Positions 1-10,616 of a DNA stretch of 64,000 bases are shown here, piece by piece. Position 1 is the stretch's first letter, and every line of letters starts with the position of its first letter. The stretch is from NCBI GenBank assembly GCA_001792895.1, contig MARA01000046.1:233108-297107 (forward strand), given 5' to 3'. A program made the position numbers and the translations under genes. Source of the DNA: Lentinus brumalis (lineage: Eukaryota > Basidiomycota > Agaricomycetes > Polyporales > Polyporaceae). The notes beneath the pieces are model-generated. The model saw only the letters and a program-made list of their open reading frames with translations, made no database searches and was not told where the DNA came from.

Positions 1-2
1 CA

Positions 3-366
3 CCCGAGCTTTCGAAATTCGATGGTCTTGAAGCTCTTGATGCGGCTCTACAGCCTGAGCTATTTGACGGGCTTCAGGCCGTGAAGCTTCATCTACTGTA
101 CTATGAAGAGTCGACCAATCCACAGGAGGGGCCAGTTCGCACGGAGCCTATGCTGGCCGTGTTCAAAACCAAATTGTCAAAGCTCTACGAGCGGAATACC
201 ATCGAATTATCCGCTGACGAAGCGTACTCTTACACAGTAGTAAGTGCGGGGACCAAGATACTTACATCATGCAACTTATACAAATTAACTGCTCTTCCAG
301 TCCGTGAGCCCACAACCTGTGGTCGACATCGAGCCTCCGACCGACCACAAAACCGCGCTGTCCTGA
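3..366 (+). CDS. F-box/LRR-like protein, C-terminal end only (gene enters from left edge)
   Basis: Seen: an open reading frame entering from the left edge reads FDGLEALDAALQPELFDG and RTEPMLAV, and is spliced through a 61-bp GT-AG intron (240-300, phase 0) into a short last exon (301-366) ending in VVDIEPPTDHKTALS. The same sequence in the same exon arrangement ends the complete gene at 930-2341, so this is the tail of a tandem paralogue. The two copies also share 3' flanking sequence (about 420-465 against 2385-2425), so the duplicated unit extends past the stop codon. Inference: like its neighbour it is a substrate-recruiting F-box protein of an SCF-type ubiquitin ligase; the F-box itself lies outside the window. 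Confident as a gene end, moderate on function. Confidence 0.75.
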
Positions 367-929
367 AGCCGCGTACTATCCTACGCTCTAGTATCATCCA
401 CTCCTCTTTCAGCACTCGCATCCGCTACGGTACTTGTCACATGCCTGCCGTTCCTGCTCCAGAACCATTCTATAGACTTCCACTCATAGCGCGAGATACC
501 TCCCACCGATAGTCCTGATGGGTCTCGACGGTGGCGGGGATATGTCGCGGTTCTGTTGTACCATACACCTGTGTCCGTCCCTGCTAAGTACTTCGATGCA
601 TATTCGTGTACTAGGAACTCAAGTCGCTCGTTCCGCCTGTTCACTCGAGATGCGTCTCCACGCGCCTTCACCGCCTCGCATATAAGCTTTGGGCTGTCAA
701 AGGCTCAAGCAGGCAGTGTCCACGTGCGCGTCATTCAACGGTCGACGTGTCCATCGATTCAATCGCTCCTCGTCGCCGACACTGTTGCCTCCCCCTCCAT
801 CCGCCGCCATCTGCGCCCGAACTCAGCACTCCCACTGTTGTACGACTACTACTTCCTGGTGAGTACTGAGTACCGAGTGGTGGTCGCAAGGTCATCCCGG
901 GGCTGACTTCAATGGTCGATGTGTAGGAC

Positions 930-2341
930 ATGCCTACGTTCCCGACGGAGCTGACTGACGAGATCATCACATGGGTCCCCGCTGTGTGCTTGAGCAGTGT
1001 TCAAGAGAGGTACCGCACGCTGCTCAGCTGCGCTTTGGTCTGCAGCGCATGGCTGCCCGCCAGCCGGTACCAACTCTTTCAGGAGCTCCACATCGATACT
1101 CCAGAACGGTACGATCTACTCGTATCCCGAGTTCTACATTCGGAGAAGATGAGAATCCATATCCTGTCTGTCCGCCAAGTAGCGTTGTTCACGGACCGCC
1201 GGGGGGACATCCGTGCCTCCAATCGGAGGCAGTTTATGCTCGAATTTGCCGGACATCTTCCCAATGTGACATTCATGGCCTTCTATGGTGGCGGTGTCCA
1301 GGCATTCTCATCACACCTCAGCTCCTTTCTGGTCATATCCCGGTTCTCAACCATACGGACATTGAGGTTCGAGAATTGCAAATTTCCTTCCTTCGGAGCT
1401 TTTCGTCGTACTCTCACCCTATTACCTTCCCTGGTCGAACTCGAGCTTCGGAGCCCATCGTGGCCAGACCCTGTGGCGGACCTCTCCCATCAGCTCTCGC
1501 ATGGTGCTTCAATCGTCCCTCGGCCAGCGCTATCATACCTGGACGTCGCTTGGTATGGCGATCCGGGAACTCGACGTCGTGCTCAGCATTTTATGGCTTG
1601 GTTGTCGGAGACCGCGACGTCAACATCGCTGGTTGAGTTGAGAGTCAGCAGCGTCCCTGACGGGGTCCAAATCGAATGCATGGCCTTACTTGGTCCATCC
1701 GTGGTTCGCTTCGGACGAGCTGTACGGAAATTACGTATCGAAATTGATCAAGATGATACAGGTCAGTTGAAGCAATCCCCATTGTCGGGTATTCCTTTCA
1801 GTTTGCTGAACCGCTCGGCGCAAGATATAGGACTCCTTTTGGCGGGATGTACAAGTCTCGAGGCCCTCAACATGTACCTGTACCCCCTCGAGCCCGATAC
1901 TTGGGTCCTGGTGGAGAGATGGGTCCTGTTGGAGAGCCTCGTGCGCTCTCTTCCACGTCCAGAACGGCTTGTCGAACTTGTCATCACTGTGCACTGCGAT
2001 GACCCACCCGAGGTCTCGGAGTTCGATGGTCTTGAAGCTCTCGATGCGGCCCTACAGCCTGAGGTATTTCGAGCGCTTCAAACCGTGAAGCTTAATGTAT
2101 CATATCTCCAAAACTCGACCAACCCACGGGAGGGACCAGCTCTTACGGAGCCTATGCTGGCCGTGATGAAGAACAAATTACCAAAGCTCTACGACCGGAA
2201 TATTATCGAAGTATCCGCTCACGCGGCGTACATTTACACAGTAAGTACAGGGACCACGATGCAAATTAATTGCTCTTCCAGTCGTCCTCGGACCCCCTCG
2301 ACGTCGAGCCTACAACCGAACACAATGCCGCACTGCCCTGA
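930..2341 (+). CDS. F-box/LRR-like protein, complete, 456 aa
   Basis: Exons 930-2240 and 2282-2341, with a 41-bp phase-0 GT-AG intron (gtaagt...ttccag). Residues 1-50 carry a degenerate F-box of the kind common in basidiomycetes: PTELTDEIITWV, then SCALVCSAWLPASRYQLF. The remainder has repeated leucine-rich segments (TIRTLRFENC, SLVELELRS, ALSYLDVAW, SLEALNMYL). Family knowledge: such proteins bind Skp1 through the F-box and present targets to cullin-RING ligases; agaricomycete genomes hold many fast-evolving copies of unknown target. The start is the first ATG before the F-box, directly after an in-frame stop. The neighbour at 3-366 is its tandem copy. The spliced C-terminus (DVEPTTEHNAALP) is preferred over the unspliced one because it matches the copy's spliced end. 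The substrate cannot be named. Confidence 0.82.
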
Positions 2342-2429
2342 ATCCGGGTATCCTACGCTCTAGTATAATCCTCAGCACCTGCTTGTCACATGCCTGCCCT
2401 TCCTGCTCCAGAACCCATCGCATCCGCCT

Positions 2430-4008
2430 ACGAGAAGTGGGCCTTCGCACGCTCGCGCCGTCCATGGCTCCCATAAGGATCAACTCCATCCCGTCCCACA
2501 CCAGCGCCATAATCGCCGCGGACCTTCTTTATACCCGTCCAGGCCCGGAGGAAGCCCGTGAGGAGATGATGTACTCCGTGCAGCGGCTAAACTCGAACTC
2601 GTCCTCCGCGAGCTTCGTCATCTCGAGACTCGACCTCGAACACCCGGACCATCATCCACTTCCCCAGCTCGCACCACACAAGCGCATCGTCGCTGTCGTC
2701 GGCGCTCCCGCAGGCTCCCTGTCATCGCTTCTCATCTCTGACTCCCGCTCATTCACCGTACAGCCCCGGTGGCTTCTCTGCCACCGGCTCGTAGACGTCC
2801 ACAACAGAGCGAAGTCACAGCGGCCAAAGCTGGCTACAGAAGGAAACGACGATCTCCAATTCCATGACGCACTGGGCACCTCAGTATCCAACAGCATCGT
2901 CGTCGTGCCCCGGCCCCGTAGTCGCGGTTACCTCCATCTTCTTTTCGTCCTTACACGTACTGCCGATCCGCTCCGTGAGCTCGATCTTCAAGTCGGGGCG
3001 GACGCCGTGCCGCATCGTCATCGCGAGCGAAGTCTCCATCCGAGGCCTTGGTGTTGTCTGTGTCGTACTCGCCGCCGGGCTTGATGAGCTGCTGGCACGC
3101 GGGGTCGCGCACGGCGCGCGGAGAGCCAAGGTTGCGCAAGTACGCGCGGTCGGGCCGGGCTCCGTGTTGTGTCACTTCTCGAACACGGACGAGTAAAGCG
3201 TGGACCCGACATCAGTGTAGCAGGACGTCGCGGATGACGGAAGGGCAACGGCTGGTGGCTGCATATGCGTGTGGAGAGCTTCGGTGGACGTGATGCACGG
3301 AGCGCTCCATCTTCGTGCGCTCGGGTAGTCCGTGGACAGGAGCACATCCACCGTCTGCCATTCAGGCTAGAGTGTCTCGTTGGTGGTCGCAATGATGGGG
3401 TGATAGCATTCCTGGCTAGTTCGACGCAGCGCGGCGGCCATCCGAGGAGTAAGTAAGTGCCAGTGAACGTCAAGCCTCAGGCCCGGGTCGTAGCCGGAGA
3501 AGACAAGACCCTGGACGAGCGCGTTGCTTGACACCGCAAAGACTAGCCACGCGAAGTAGAGGTCGGAGCCACCCTCGACGAGGGCACCGCACCTGCTCGT
3601 ACTCCGTAGGCGTAACTTGGGACCTAATGACCACGACGAGATGCGAGTGAAGACGACCGGACTCCTCCGAATCGTCACCGACATCCTTTCACCTGAATGC
3701 TGCCTGCAGTGTCGCACCAAGAGAGACGGAAGGCGACGCGCTGGTCGGACGTCGCTATGCTGCAAGGCGGAAGGTAGTGAGGAAGAGTCGGGATCGGGAC
3801 CTAGCAAACCAAGTCGCAGGCACTCAACAAGTCACGCCACGCGCAGCGACATCATGAAAGCATGCACGAGTTGTTCAGTCGACTGGTCATGCACGGCAGT
3901 ACGGACTACATGATGTCGTACACGTACACCCTCACATTATCTGCACCGTACTCGTGAGTAGTCGTCACACAGGGGCTCGTTATCAGAGACACATACCTTG
4001 TTCCCCAT
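2430..4008. other. No confident gene; possible decayed minus-strand coding sequence
   Basis: No start-to-stop model could be supported here. On the minus strand short stretches look protein-like but lie in different frames, for example DLYFAWLVFAVSSNALVQG near 3560-3500, TSCYTDVGSTLYSSVFEK near 3240-3180, and QQLIKPGGEYDTDNTKA near 3095-3045 followed in another frame by GVRPDLKIELTERIGS near 3005-2955. This is the pattern of a gene broken by indels. I do not recognise the family, and chance open frames in GC-rich DNA are an alternative. Confidence 0.25.
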
Positions 4009-4710
4009 TCACTTCCGCTCCCAGCTCCTATGAAGCTTGAAGAACCGCTGGTCGAACACCGTCGCGTACTCCGTGACCCTCTTCGTCCACGGCGTCGCGA
4101 GCGCCGCCTTGAGCTCCTCCGTCTCCACGACCGACGGGTCCGTCCACTCATGCAACGCGAGGTACTTCGGGACCTTCTTCGGCTTCAAGCTGTCGTCGTT
4201 CCCGCTCACCCCGCCCTCCTTGTACACGTAGCGCGTGGTGCGGACCCACTGCGGCGCCTTCGAGAGAAGCTCGACGTGCTCCTCGTTGTACCACTTGTTC
4301 AAGTCCTCCTCGAACTCGGGAGGGACGTCCATGAGGACCACGCTGACGTACGGCCCTGGGCTGCGCACGTCGTACGCGTCGCCCTTGCGCGGCGGCACAG
4401 GCACGGCGACCTTCTCGTAGGCGCGGCGGTCGAGGAGACCGATGCGCGAGAGGATGTCCTTCTCGCGGTCGCTGCGAGTCTGTGGGAGGAGCGAGTATGG
4501 GGGCTGGTTCACTGCATCGAGGTCGGTGACGTCGTAGAGGGCGAAGTACGCGGGCTTCTGGCCGTCGACGGCGACCCAGCGCGACCAGGACTGGAAGGCG
4601 GGGATTGGGATACGGAGGGGGACGTGCTCGTTGTCGTACCAGTCGTTGTACTCCGCCTCGGACACATCAGAGCCGGGCTCGGAGAAGACGAGGAAGATGC
4701 CTTCAGTCAT
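4009..4710 (-). CDS. EthD-like dimeric alpha/beta-barrel protein, 233 aa
   Basis: A single-exon gene from ATG (4710) to TGA. It contains two copies of the EthD/dimeric alpha-beta barrel signature: EAEYNDWYDNEHVPLRI at about residues 18-34 and EDLNKWYNEEHVELLSKAP at about 137-155. Each is preceded by a hydrophobic first strand (GIFLVFSEP, YVSVVLMDV), so the protein is probably a fused tandem dimer of the ferredoxin-like fold. Family knowledge: EthD-like proteins are small cytosolic proteins linked to breakdown or processing of organic substrates, and many fungal members have no assigned reaction. The gene stands alone, with 1.4 kb to the next gene on its promoter side. A GTATGT just past the stop suggests a 3'UTR intron or an alternative end; the coding frame itself is clean. 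Exact substrate unknown. Confidence 0.8.
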   Translation of the reverse strand: MTEGIFLVFSEPGSDVSEAEYNDWYDNEHVPLRIPIPAFQSWSRWVAVDGQKPAYFALYDVTDLDAVNQPPYSLLPQTRSDREKDILSRIGLLDRRAYEKVAVPVPPRKGDAYDVRSPGPYVSVVLMDVPPEFEEDLNKWYNEEHVELLSKAPQWVRTTRYVYKEGGVSGNDDSLKPKKVPKYLALHEWTDPSVVETEELKAALATPWTKRVTEYATVFDQRFFKLHRSWERK

Positions 4711-6130
4711 CGTGGGCTGTGTGCGAGACGTCGGTGAGTGAGTAGCGGATTTATAAGTTGGGAAAACGACCGACTGTGATATCGATGGGTGCGATGGCTT
4801 ACGAAGGAGGAGGATAGGGTAATGTTATGCGGACGAGAGACGGAAGGAGACGGAGGCCGAGGATTGCAAAGACGTCATCTGTTCCCACAACCCGGTCCGG
4901 CGAGGAAAATCGCGGTCGCGTATGTACGCGTTGCGATGTGTTTGTTTGAAGCCACGCAGTATGTCTGCCCGCTGGACTGACGCAAATTGAAATAATCTGC
5001 GCAGTGAGTTGCCAGGAGAGAGACATGCTACCTAAGATAGAATAAGGACGACGTAGTAAGTAGGTCTGCCAGTAACTTGAGTAAGTAAGACTTGCAGTAA
5101 ACATGGGCAAATAACGCGTCTGTGGCTGAACATTCTCACGCGAACAACCCCGGCGCTCATTCGCGCACACTACTACGACCACGACCACGACAGACCACGG
5201 CACCAACGTGGTTAAGAGGGAGAAGCCGTGAGTAGAAGCTGAAGACCCGTCTTTTTCAGTTCTCTGCGCTAACCCTAACACTACTACAGCGCCGAAAGAG
5301 TCCCGCGCTCGCTTCCGGCCCCCCCATTTTCTTCGCATGTGCCCCTTGCAGTTCTTGATACCATTGTCTCCTTTATTGTGGCAACAGGTGCGTGTCTCAG
5401 CAAGCCTCTACAGGTTTTAAATTGTTTTGGCCGTCATCGGACAAACTTTCGCCCCCCGCGGGCTGCGCCCCATCGTCGAGTCCAATCCTGGACTACATAG
5501 GTCTTCTCGTCGAGACGCTTCACTCCTTTGCAAACCCTCGCTATCGTTTCATCCGTTCCCAGCCACATCGCCGAAGCTCCGGTGAGCCTCCCTAGACTTG
5601 CAAGGTAGCATCCCGTAGATTGCTCATCAATCCATCTGTTCGCCTCCCCTTGTCGATTTCTACGGCATCCCGCCATTGCATCCTTCGGGGTCGCAGCGGT
5701 CGCGGACTCCAACCTGCGAGTCTTTGATGATTCAATACTGCATCTTACCTGACGTCGTTCTCGGTGCAAACGTCCTAGCTCGTCTCGCTCAACGTGAGTC
5801 TCTATGCAAATTTGACCGTCTGATGAGGCTGACGACGTCGTTGCGGAACGGTGGCGCACCCATGCCACTTTCGCTCTTGTTTTCCCAGTACGACCCCGCT
5901 TTTCTCGAGGTCGATGTACACTCTGATGCGTAGCAACATGTTCTCGCCCTCTAGGTGGAAGTAAATTTCCTTCGCTGAGAGGAATCGGACAAGGTTACTT
6001 GAGATGATGCGACATTTCAAACGGAATATATTGGCAACTTGGTATGTGTTAACACCCGTCTCAAAGAAGATAGTCCGTCAACACGATATTGAACCAATAC
6101 GTATACCATCCCTCGTCTGCGCCCGAAGGC
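4711..6130. other. Intergenic, no gene recognised
   Basis: 1.4 kb between the promoter of the EthD-like gene and the 3' end of A1. Only short unsupported frames occur on either strand. Nothing here has the splice signals, repeats or motifs needed to call a gene or RNA. Confidence 0.4.
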
Positions 6131-6552
6131 TCACTGCCTGCCGGGACGCTGCTGAGTCGGACGAGGCTGCTGGGTGGCACCAGGGGTCACGGTGACGGTA
6201 TCGACAGACTTCGTCTCGGTGACAGTCGTAGTCGTAATCGTGCCGCTCGTCTTGGTGACAGTCTCCGACACGGGGGTCAGGGAGGCTGCGCGGACGAAGC
6301 GAGTACTAGTCGCCGTCGGTGTGGTCCTCTCAGTCTCGGTGACCGTGGTGGTCGAGGTGGGCCCGGTGACGGTGACAGTAGACGTCGGGGTCACGACGGC
6401 TTGACGCGCTATGACTGCGAGGAGACAAAGCGTTAGCATCGATTGAACATCGGGCGAACAGCGTGCGAGTGCGCAGACAACTGACCGTTGGCACCGACGC
6501 TGGTGGCGGCCATCGTAAGCGCGAGGATAGCGGCGATCTTGGACATAAACAT
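6131..6552 (-). CDS. Small secreted Thr/Val-rich protein, family A copy 1, 116 aa
   Basis: Two exons: 6552-6486 (67 nt, signal peptide) and 6414-6131, with a 71-bp intron. The N-terminus (MSKIAAILALTMAATSVGA) is a signal peptide; the mature part starts VIARQAVVTP and then alternates Thr and Val (TVTVTGP, TVTETERTTP, TITTTTVTETK) before a Pro/Gln/Arg tail (QQPRPTQQRPGRQ). Copies A2 and A3 have exactly the same 67-nt first exon and intron phase. Predicted role, by inference only: an extracellular or wall-associated, strand-forming and probably heavily O-glycosylated protein; no known family recognised. It is transcribed away from B1 (7253) across a shared 700-bp promoter. A TATAAG lies at 6643-6638, 86-91 bp upstream of the ATG. 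Confidence 0.85.
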
Positions 6553-7252
6553 GATGGTGACGATACTGTGTAGTGAGGAGAGTTTCCTTTGGAAATGGGA
6601 GAGTGATGATGACTTTGGTGATATTCGGGTGCGCCTTCTTATACCGTCTCCCTGTGCGTCCATAGCCCCTTGAACGTTCGAACTTCTGACTTCGTGATCT
6701 CCACAGAGTCCATCGTCCAGTGAAGCACGTCGCGCACAGCGGCAAATTGCGGGAGATGCCCAGAAGCATTCTGCTTCCGCCCGGCGCGCGTGCTCGTTTG
6801 CCTCCGCTCGCATAGCCACTGCGGTTATCTCCAAAACGCCGCGGGCGCTTACCTCCATGCGCACTCCAAACATAGCGCGCTCGATGGTTCTGAGGGTAGC
6901 ACAGCTGCGGAGGCATTCGAGACAGGGATTCTCCCAGTGGGACCCCGATCGCGCTGACATTCAGGGTGAGCGGACCAACATACTCCTGGGAAGACCACAT
7001 GGCGCGATGTGCGTGCCGTGCAGGACACCGAGGTCCTGCGCGGAGCGGAACGTGGACGCTCACGCTAGGGGCGTGCTAGCGCGGTTCCTCGTGCGATCAA
7101 GGTGCAAGTCGTGTTTCTGCAAAGTCTGCGTCCCCTCCATTAATAGGAGCGGGAGTATATAAGCCGAGCAGTTCCCTTTGCTTTTCTGCATTATCGACTC
7201 TCTCAGCATACCACAGCATATCATTCACTCTATCCCTCACGCTTTATCCATC
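6553..7252. promoter_or_regulatory. Shared divergent promoter, A1/B1 pair
   Basis: The spacer between the start codons of A1 and B1. Seen: a TATA box for A1 (6643-6638, minus) and one for B1 (TATATAA, 7156-7162), each about 90 bp from its ATG. Two blocks recur in the other two A/B spacers: GGAGATAACCGCAGTGGCT (minus strand within 6832-6808) and GCGCCGGGCGG next to it on the A-distal side. Position is kept too: the block lies about 256 bp from the A start and about 420 bp from the B start. Inference: an upstream activating region serving both genes. Confidence 0.7.
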
Positions 7253-7654
7253 ATGATGCACGCAAAGATCACAGCGCTCGTCGCCTTCGTCTTGGTCGCA
7301 TGCTCGGCCGCCCAGGCGCAGGGTGCAGGTACGTTCTAGATCACTTCATCTAGTATCTGCGCACTCACTCACCTCCTCACAGGCAGTGACCTCCTCGTGA
7401 AGCGTCAGGCCCCTCCCGCGACCGTCACCGTGACGACGACGGAGCCTGGCCCGACTGTCGTGACGACCTCGACTACGACTCTCGTCCGCCCGACGTCGAC
7501 CGAGCACGTCACGTCGACGATCACGACTGCTACTACCACCACGTTCACCGAGACTGTCACGGACACGACTACGCGCACGAGCACGGTGACCACCACCACC
7601 GGCGGGGCGACGGTGACGGGTAACCGCCGTCGCGAGGAGCCCACCGCGGCTTGA
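7253..7654 (+). CDS. Small secreted Thr/Val-rich protein, family B copy 1, 115 aa
   Basis: Exons 7253-7328 (76 nt) and 7383-7654, with a 54-bp phase-1 intron. Signal peptide MHAKITALVAFVLVACSA, then AQAQ, then LLVKRQAPPATVTVTT. KR is a possible Kex2-type processing site. The body is almost wholly Thr, Val, Ser and Glu with alternating strands (TVVTTSTTTLV, STITTATTTTFTETV) and ends in a basic GNRRREEPTAA tail. B2 and B3 have the same 76-nt first exon. A and B share general build (signal peptide, RQA, T/V repeats) but differ in leader and tail, so they are two distinct families, perhaps anciently related. Function unknown; a secreted or cell-surface structural protein is the simplest inference. 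Confidence 0.85.
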
Positions 7655-8576
7655 GTAACTGGAGCCATTCGACAGTAGCCAGAACATGTACATTTCATGT
7701 ATCAGTGCCGAAACACATTCCCATATTAATTGCCATAACGGTTGGATATCGCATACATGTGGAGGATAACAACTGCATACAACGCACGAACACTGTGACG
7801 GAGAATTGCGTTTGTATGTCTTTGCACTTGCATGAGTGTGTTCCTTGCGACGAACCAAGTCGCTAAAACACACGGTCGTAATAAATACTTGTTAGTATGT
7901 GTTCCTGGGAACAAACCATACGCGTTGGCGCCTGTGCTGCCACTTCATCCGACGATCGAACGACTGAGCTCTTCCCTCAAGTGCTATCTTGATATCACCA
8001 TTCTTACATGCCCCCACAGTTTACTAGTCATAACACATCACCGCTTTGACACTAACTGCGAAAGTAGTCTGTGAGTCAACTGACCGAGTACTTGAAGTAC
8101 TCGGTCGATTACTTGGTCCCTGCTTGCATCCACCCATCAATGGTGTAGTTCCTTCACATCAGCCTACTGATTGATCCTCACATAGCCTCAGCAACCTTGC
8201 GCATACGGACATCACACCGGCGGTAATCTCCTCATTTGCTTTCGCATGGTGCCAGTGGCAGAAACCTACGACCCGCACATCCGCGGACGCGGCTCCGAAG
8301 GTATGTACTCCACGCGCCGTCATTTGTCACGGCGAGCACTAGCCGCAAGGCTCCGGCTAGGTGAGAACCACCAGTGCCTCCGTACAGTGGAAGAGATCAT
8401 GCGCGATCAATAGGTAAATGGTGAGCTCTGGATTATGCGCGGTCCCGATCAGCTCCACTAACAGCGGACGATGTACAATGGTACGATGCGTACTGCACCT
8501 CGTTTTGTGCTGCCCTCATAGACGTCCATCGAGACAACATCTTGCACCATCACCGCGCAGACCTCTCCAAGCCGTG
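7655..8576. other. Intergenic, no gene recognised
   Basis: 0.9 kb downstream of B1. A short imperfect repeat of acttggtaccgagtacttg-like sequence near 8075-8125 (GTACTTGAAGTACTCGG) is self-complementary, but no gene or RNA can be supported. Confidence 0.4.
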
Positions 8577-8643
8577 ATGATGACCGTCGAGTTTGCAGCT
8601 CTCGCAGTCTGCCTTTCCTTCGCGTCGTGGAGTGCCCGGGCCA

Positions 8644-8815
8644 CACGACGTGCACCGCCAGAAAACCTGGTCGGTGAAAGGGACGTTTCGTCTAGGCGGT
8701 GGAAACCTTTCCTTTGTTTTCGCGACCGCTTAGGCCCCGAAACGGTGAAAGGTTAGCCCAGCCTGGACTATCACATCCCTTTCATCGGCCGGTTTTCTGG
8801 CGGGTGCACGTCGTG
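8644..8815. repeat. Imperfect inverted repeat, two 39-bp arms
   Basis: Left arm 8644-8682 begins CACGACGTGCACC and ends GGTGAAAGGG; right arm 8777-8815 is its reverse complement with about five differences, enclosing a 94-bp loop. The outer flanks are also partly complementary. Such a foldback could be a small MITE-like insertion or a hairpin transcript. It overlaps the end of a short signal-peptide-like reading frame starting at 8577 (ALAVCLSFASWSARA). Confidence 0.6.
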
Positions 8816-8878
8816 CCACACCAGGTACGTTTCCTCCATATCACGTCTGCTGCGAGATTACCTTAACTTCCCTCTTAG

Positions 8879-9686
8879 TCAGTGCTGGCGCAATCATCAC
8901 CGCAGGCAGCCTCAACTTTCCCAGCGTCTTCCATGCCCAGCCAACTCTCCATCCCTCCAGTGCTCGCGAGAGCGACTTCAAGTTGGCATCGCTCAACAGC
9001 GCGGGCAGCGCACCTCGAAGGGACTCGACCTCCCCGGTCGTCGCCGCCGGGGCGGCGGATATCCTCTGCATTCCTTCTCTTTCCCATGAGTCTGATGCGC
9101 CCGATGCGAGGGCAGGATCACCCTCGCGTCCCAGGTCGCACTCCTTCCCCCGTGCCGTCGATTCTCAGGCAAACGGTATCCAGCCCTCTTCGGATTTCGG
9201 CGCAGACTCGCTCTCTGATTACGCTGTAGAAGCCAAGATCGCGAAACCTGACCCCGGATGGTACATGGGCACAGGCTGGAAGCGCTCCATCGCTGCCGTC
9301 TGCGTGGGGAATTGTGACGACTACAGCGCGAAGCTCAAAAGGGACGAACCCGAGCGGATCCGACATACTCCTCACGCAACGCGGAAGACGGGATTGTGAG
9401 CCACGATACCGCGGGGTGTTACATGGGCCAGCGCCGCACCGTCTCCGTCTCCGTTGACGTGCGCGAGGTGACGGCGCTGTCGGAACACCGGCGGGAGTAC
9501 GTCAAGAGCGAGGAGCCGTTCGCGGACTCAGCACAAATTGCGAGTGCAGACTCACCGACTTGGACCTCGTCTCCCGCCAAGCCCGCTAGTCACTTCGAAT
9601 CGCAGGCAGATGGGTTGGCGAGACCGGACCCGGGTTGGTACATGGGCGAGCGGACAGCCGAACGCATCGTGCTCGACAAGCTCTAG
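8879..9686 (+). pseudogene. Candidate secreted protein with repeated PDPGWYMG motif; frame broken once
   Basis: After a good acceptor (ctcttag, 8872-8878) an open frame reads a hydrophobic leader-like stretch (VSAGAIITAGSLNFPSVFHA), then KPDPGWYMGTGWKRS near 9245-9290. A second frame (open to the stop at 9684-9686) carries HDTAGCYMGQRR near 9402-9437 and RPDPGWYMGERTAER near 9620-9664. So one WYMG-type motif recurs three times, each after an acidic/Ser-rich spacer, and dibasic KR occurs nearby (WKRS, LKRDE). The switch of frame between about 9300 and 9380 has no usable intron, so either the gene is broken by an indel or the model is wrong. The first exon is not established; a signal-peptide ATG at 8577 is one candidate. 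Family not recognised; a processed multi-peptide precursor is one possibility. Confidence 0.35.
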
Positions 9687-9928
9687 CTCCGAGCGGAAGA
9701 CGTACAGATGGCTCTTCTTTGTCGGATCGAGAATGCGCGTCAGGAATCCAGATAGTCGGGCTATGTTTACGCCACGAAGGGCGTGCTCGCGAGGGTGCGG
9801 AGGCGTCGTAGGTCACCGCGCCACAGATGAAGTTGGGCCATACATCACTACACTCGTGTTTGCTCCCATCCAATCATTATTCGTACATTCTTTCTATCTC
9901 GAACGAAGTGCTCTGGCTCGTCTGCGAG

Positions 9929-10156
9929 TTACATATGAAGGAAGTGGAGGACGGTGCGAGCGAGCTTCCGCCCGTTGTTGGGCATGGCGAAGCCGTGACG
10001 TTCGGCCATGTGGACGTTGAGCCGGTATACGGTCGTGAATGCCAGGCCGCACTCGTTGCACTTGTAGGGTCTAGGTTGTCTGCAATAGGGAACATAGCTC
10101 GTTGTCAGCGATATATGTTGCGAAGCCTCGGACGAACATCGTGTTTACCCTGACAT
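9929..10156 (-). CDS. Single C2H2 zinc-finger microprotein, 52 aa
   Basis: Two exons: an 8-nt first exon (10156-10149, ATGTCAGG) and 10079-9929, with a 69-bp GT-AG intron (10148-10080) joining in phase 2. The product starts MSGQPRPYKCNECGLAF and holds one classical finger, C-x2-C-x12-H-x4-H: YKCNECGLAF, then YRLNVHMAERHG, with the conserved Phe and Leu in place. It ends in a basic/hydrophobic tail (KLARTVLHFLHM). The minus-strand TATATAAG near 10252-10245 lies about 90 bp upstream of the ATG, which supports a real transcript. Family knowledge: C2H2 fingers of this type bind DNA or RNA, or act as protein contacts; one finger alone usually needs a partner. The gene is easy to miss because of the tiny first exon. 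Alternative: the last exon of a longer gene with other upstream exons. Confidence 0.7.
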
Positions 10157-10616
10157 AGTGCGCTAAATGAGCTGTGAAGATGGAGTCGGAGATGGCTCGA
10201 TTGCGTGTGCCGCAGTGTGTATGCAATATCCATTGAACATCGAGACCTTATATACCAGCCAGAACACGTATAACCGGCGATACGCCAGTCCCGTCCGCAG
10301 GCATATTCAGCACCTCCGAGTCCCGCTCGAACAGACCACAGTGCTCCAATCCGCATGGTGTGCCCCTCATCATCAGCAATGATCCAATTCACGCATTGTG
10401 CCTCGCCCACACGCCCACACGCAGCGTGTCGAGTCCGCGATGCTCCTATCTGGAGCGCAAGAACAAAGCAAGATGCCAGACGCCGTCGCGCCCACCCTGA
10501 TGCACGCACTCCCGGCAGTGCTTCGGTCCACCCCGTGCGGTGCCAGACAAAGCAGGCCCGTCAGATCCCGACCGCCCGACCACACCGCGGGAGTTTCACT
10601 TGCTGCCTAGTACAGG

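Noticed and set aside
6131..7063. 310-codon minus-strand open frame through A1 and its promoter
   Set aside because: Only the last part is A1 exon 2; the rest is promoter read in frame by chance. The spliced model has a signal peptide and matches A2.
7405..7698. Val/Thr-rich open frames antisense to the B and A genes (also near 24880-25125, 26097-26390, 28124-28456, 29398-29637)
   Set aside because: Antisense shadows of ACN/GTN repeats; no signal peptide, no start context, and they vanish where the sense protein varies.
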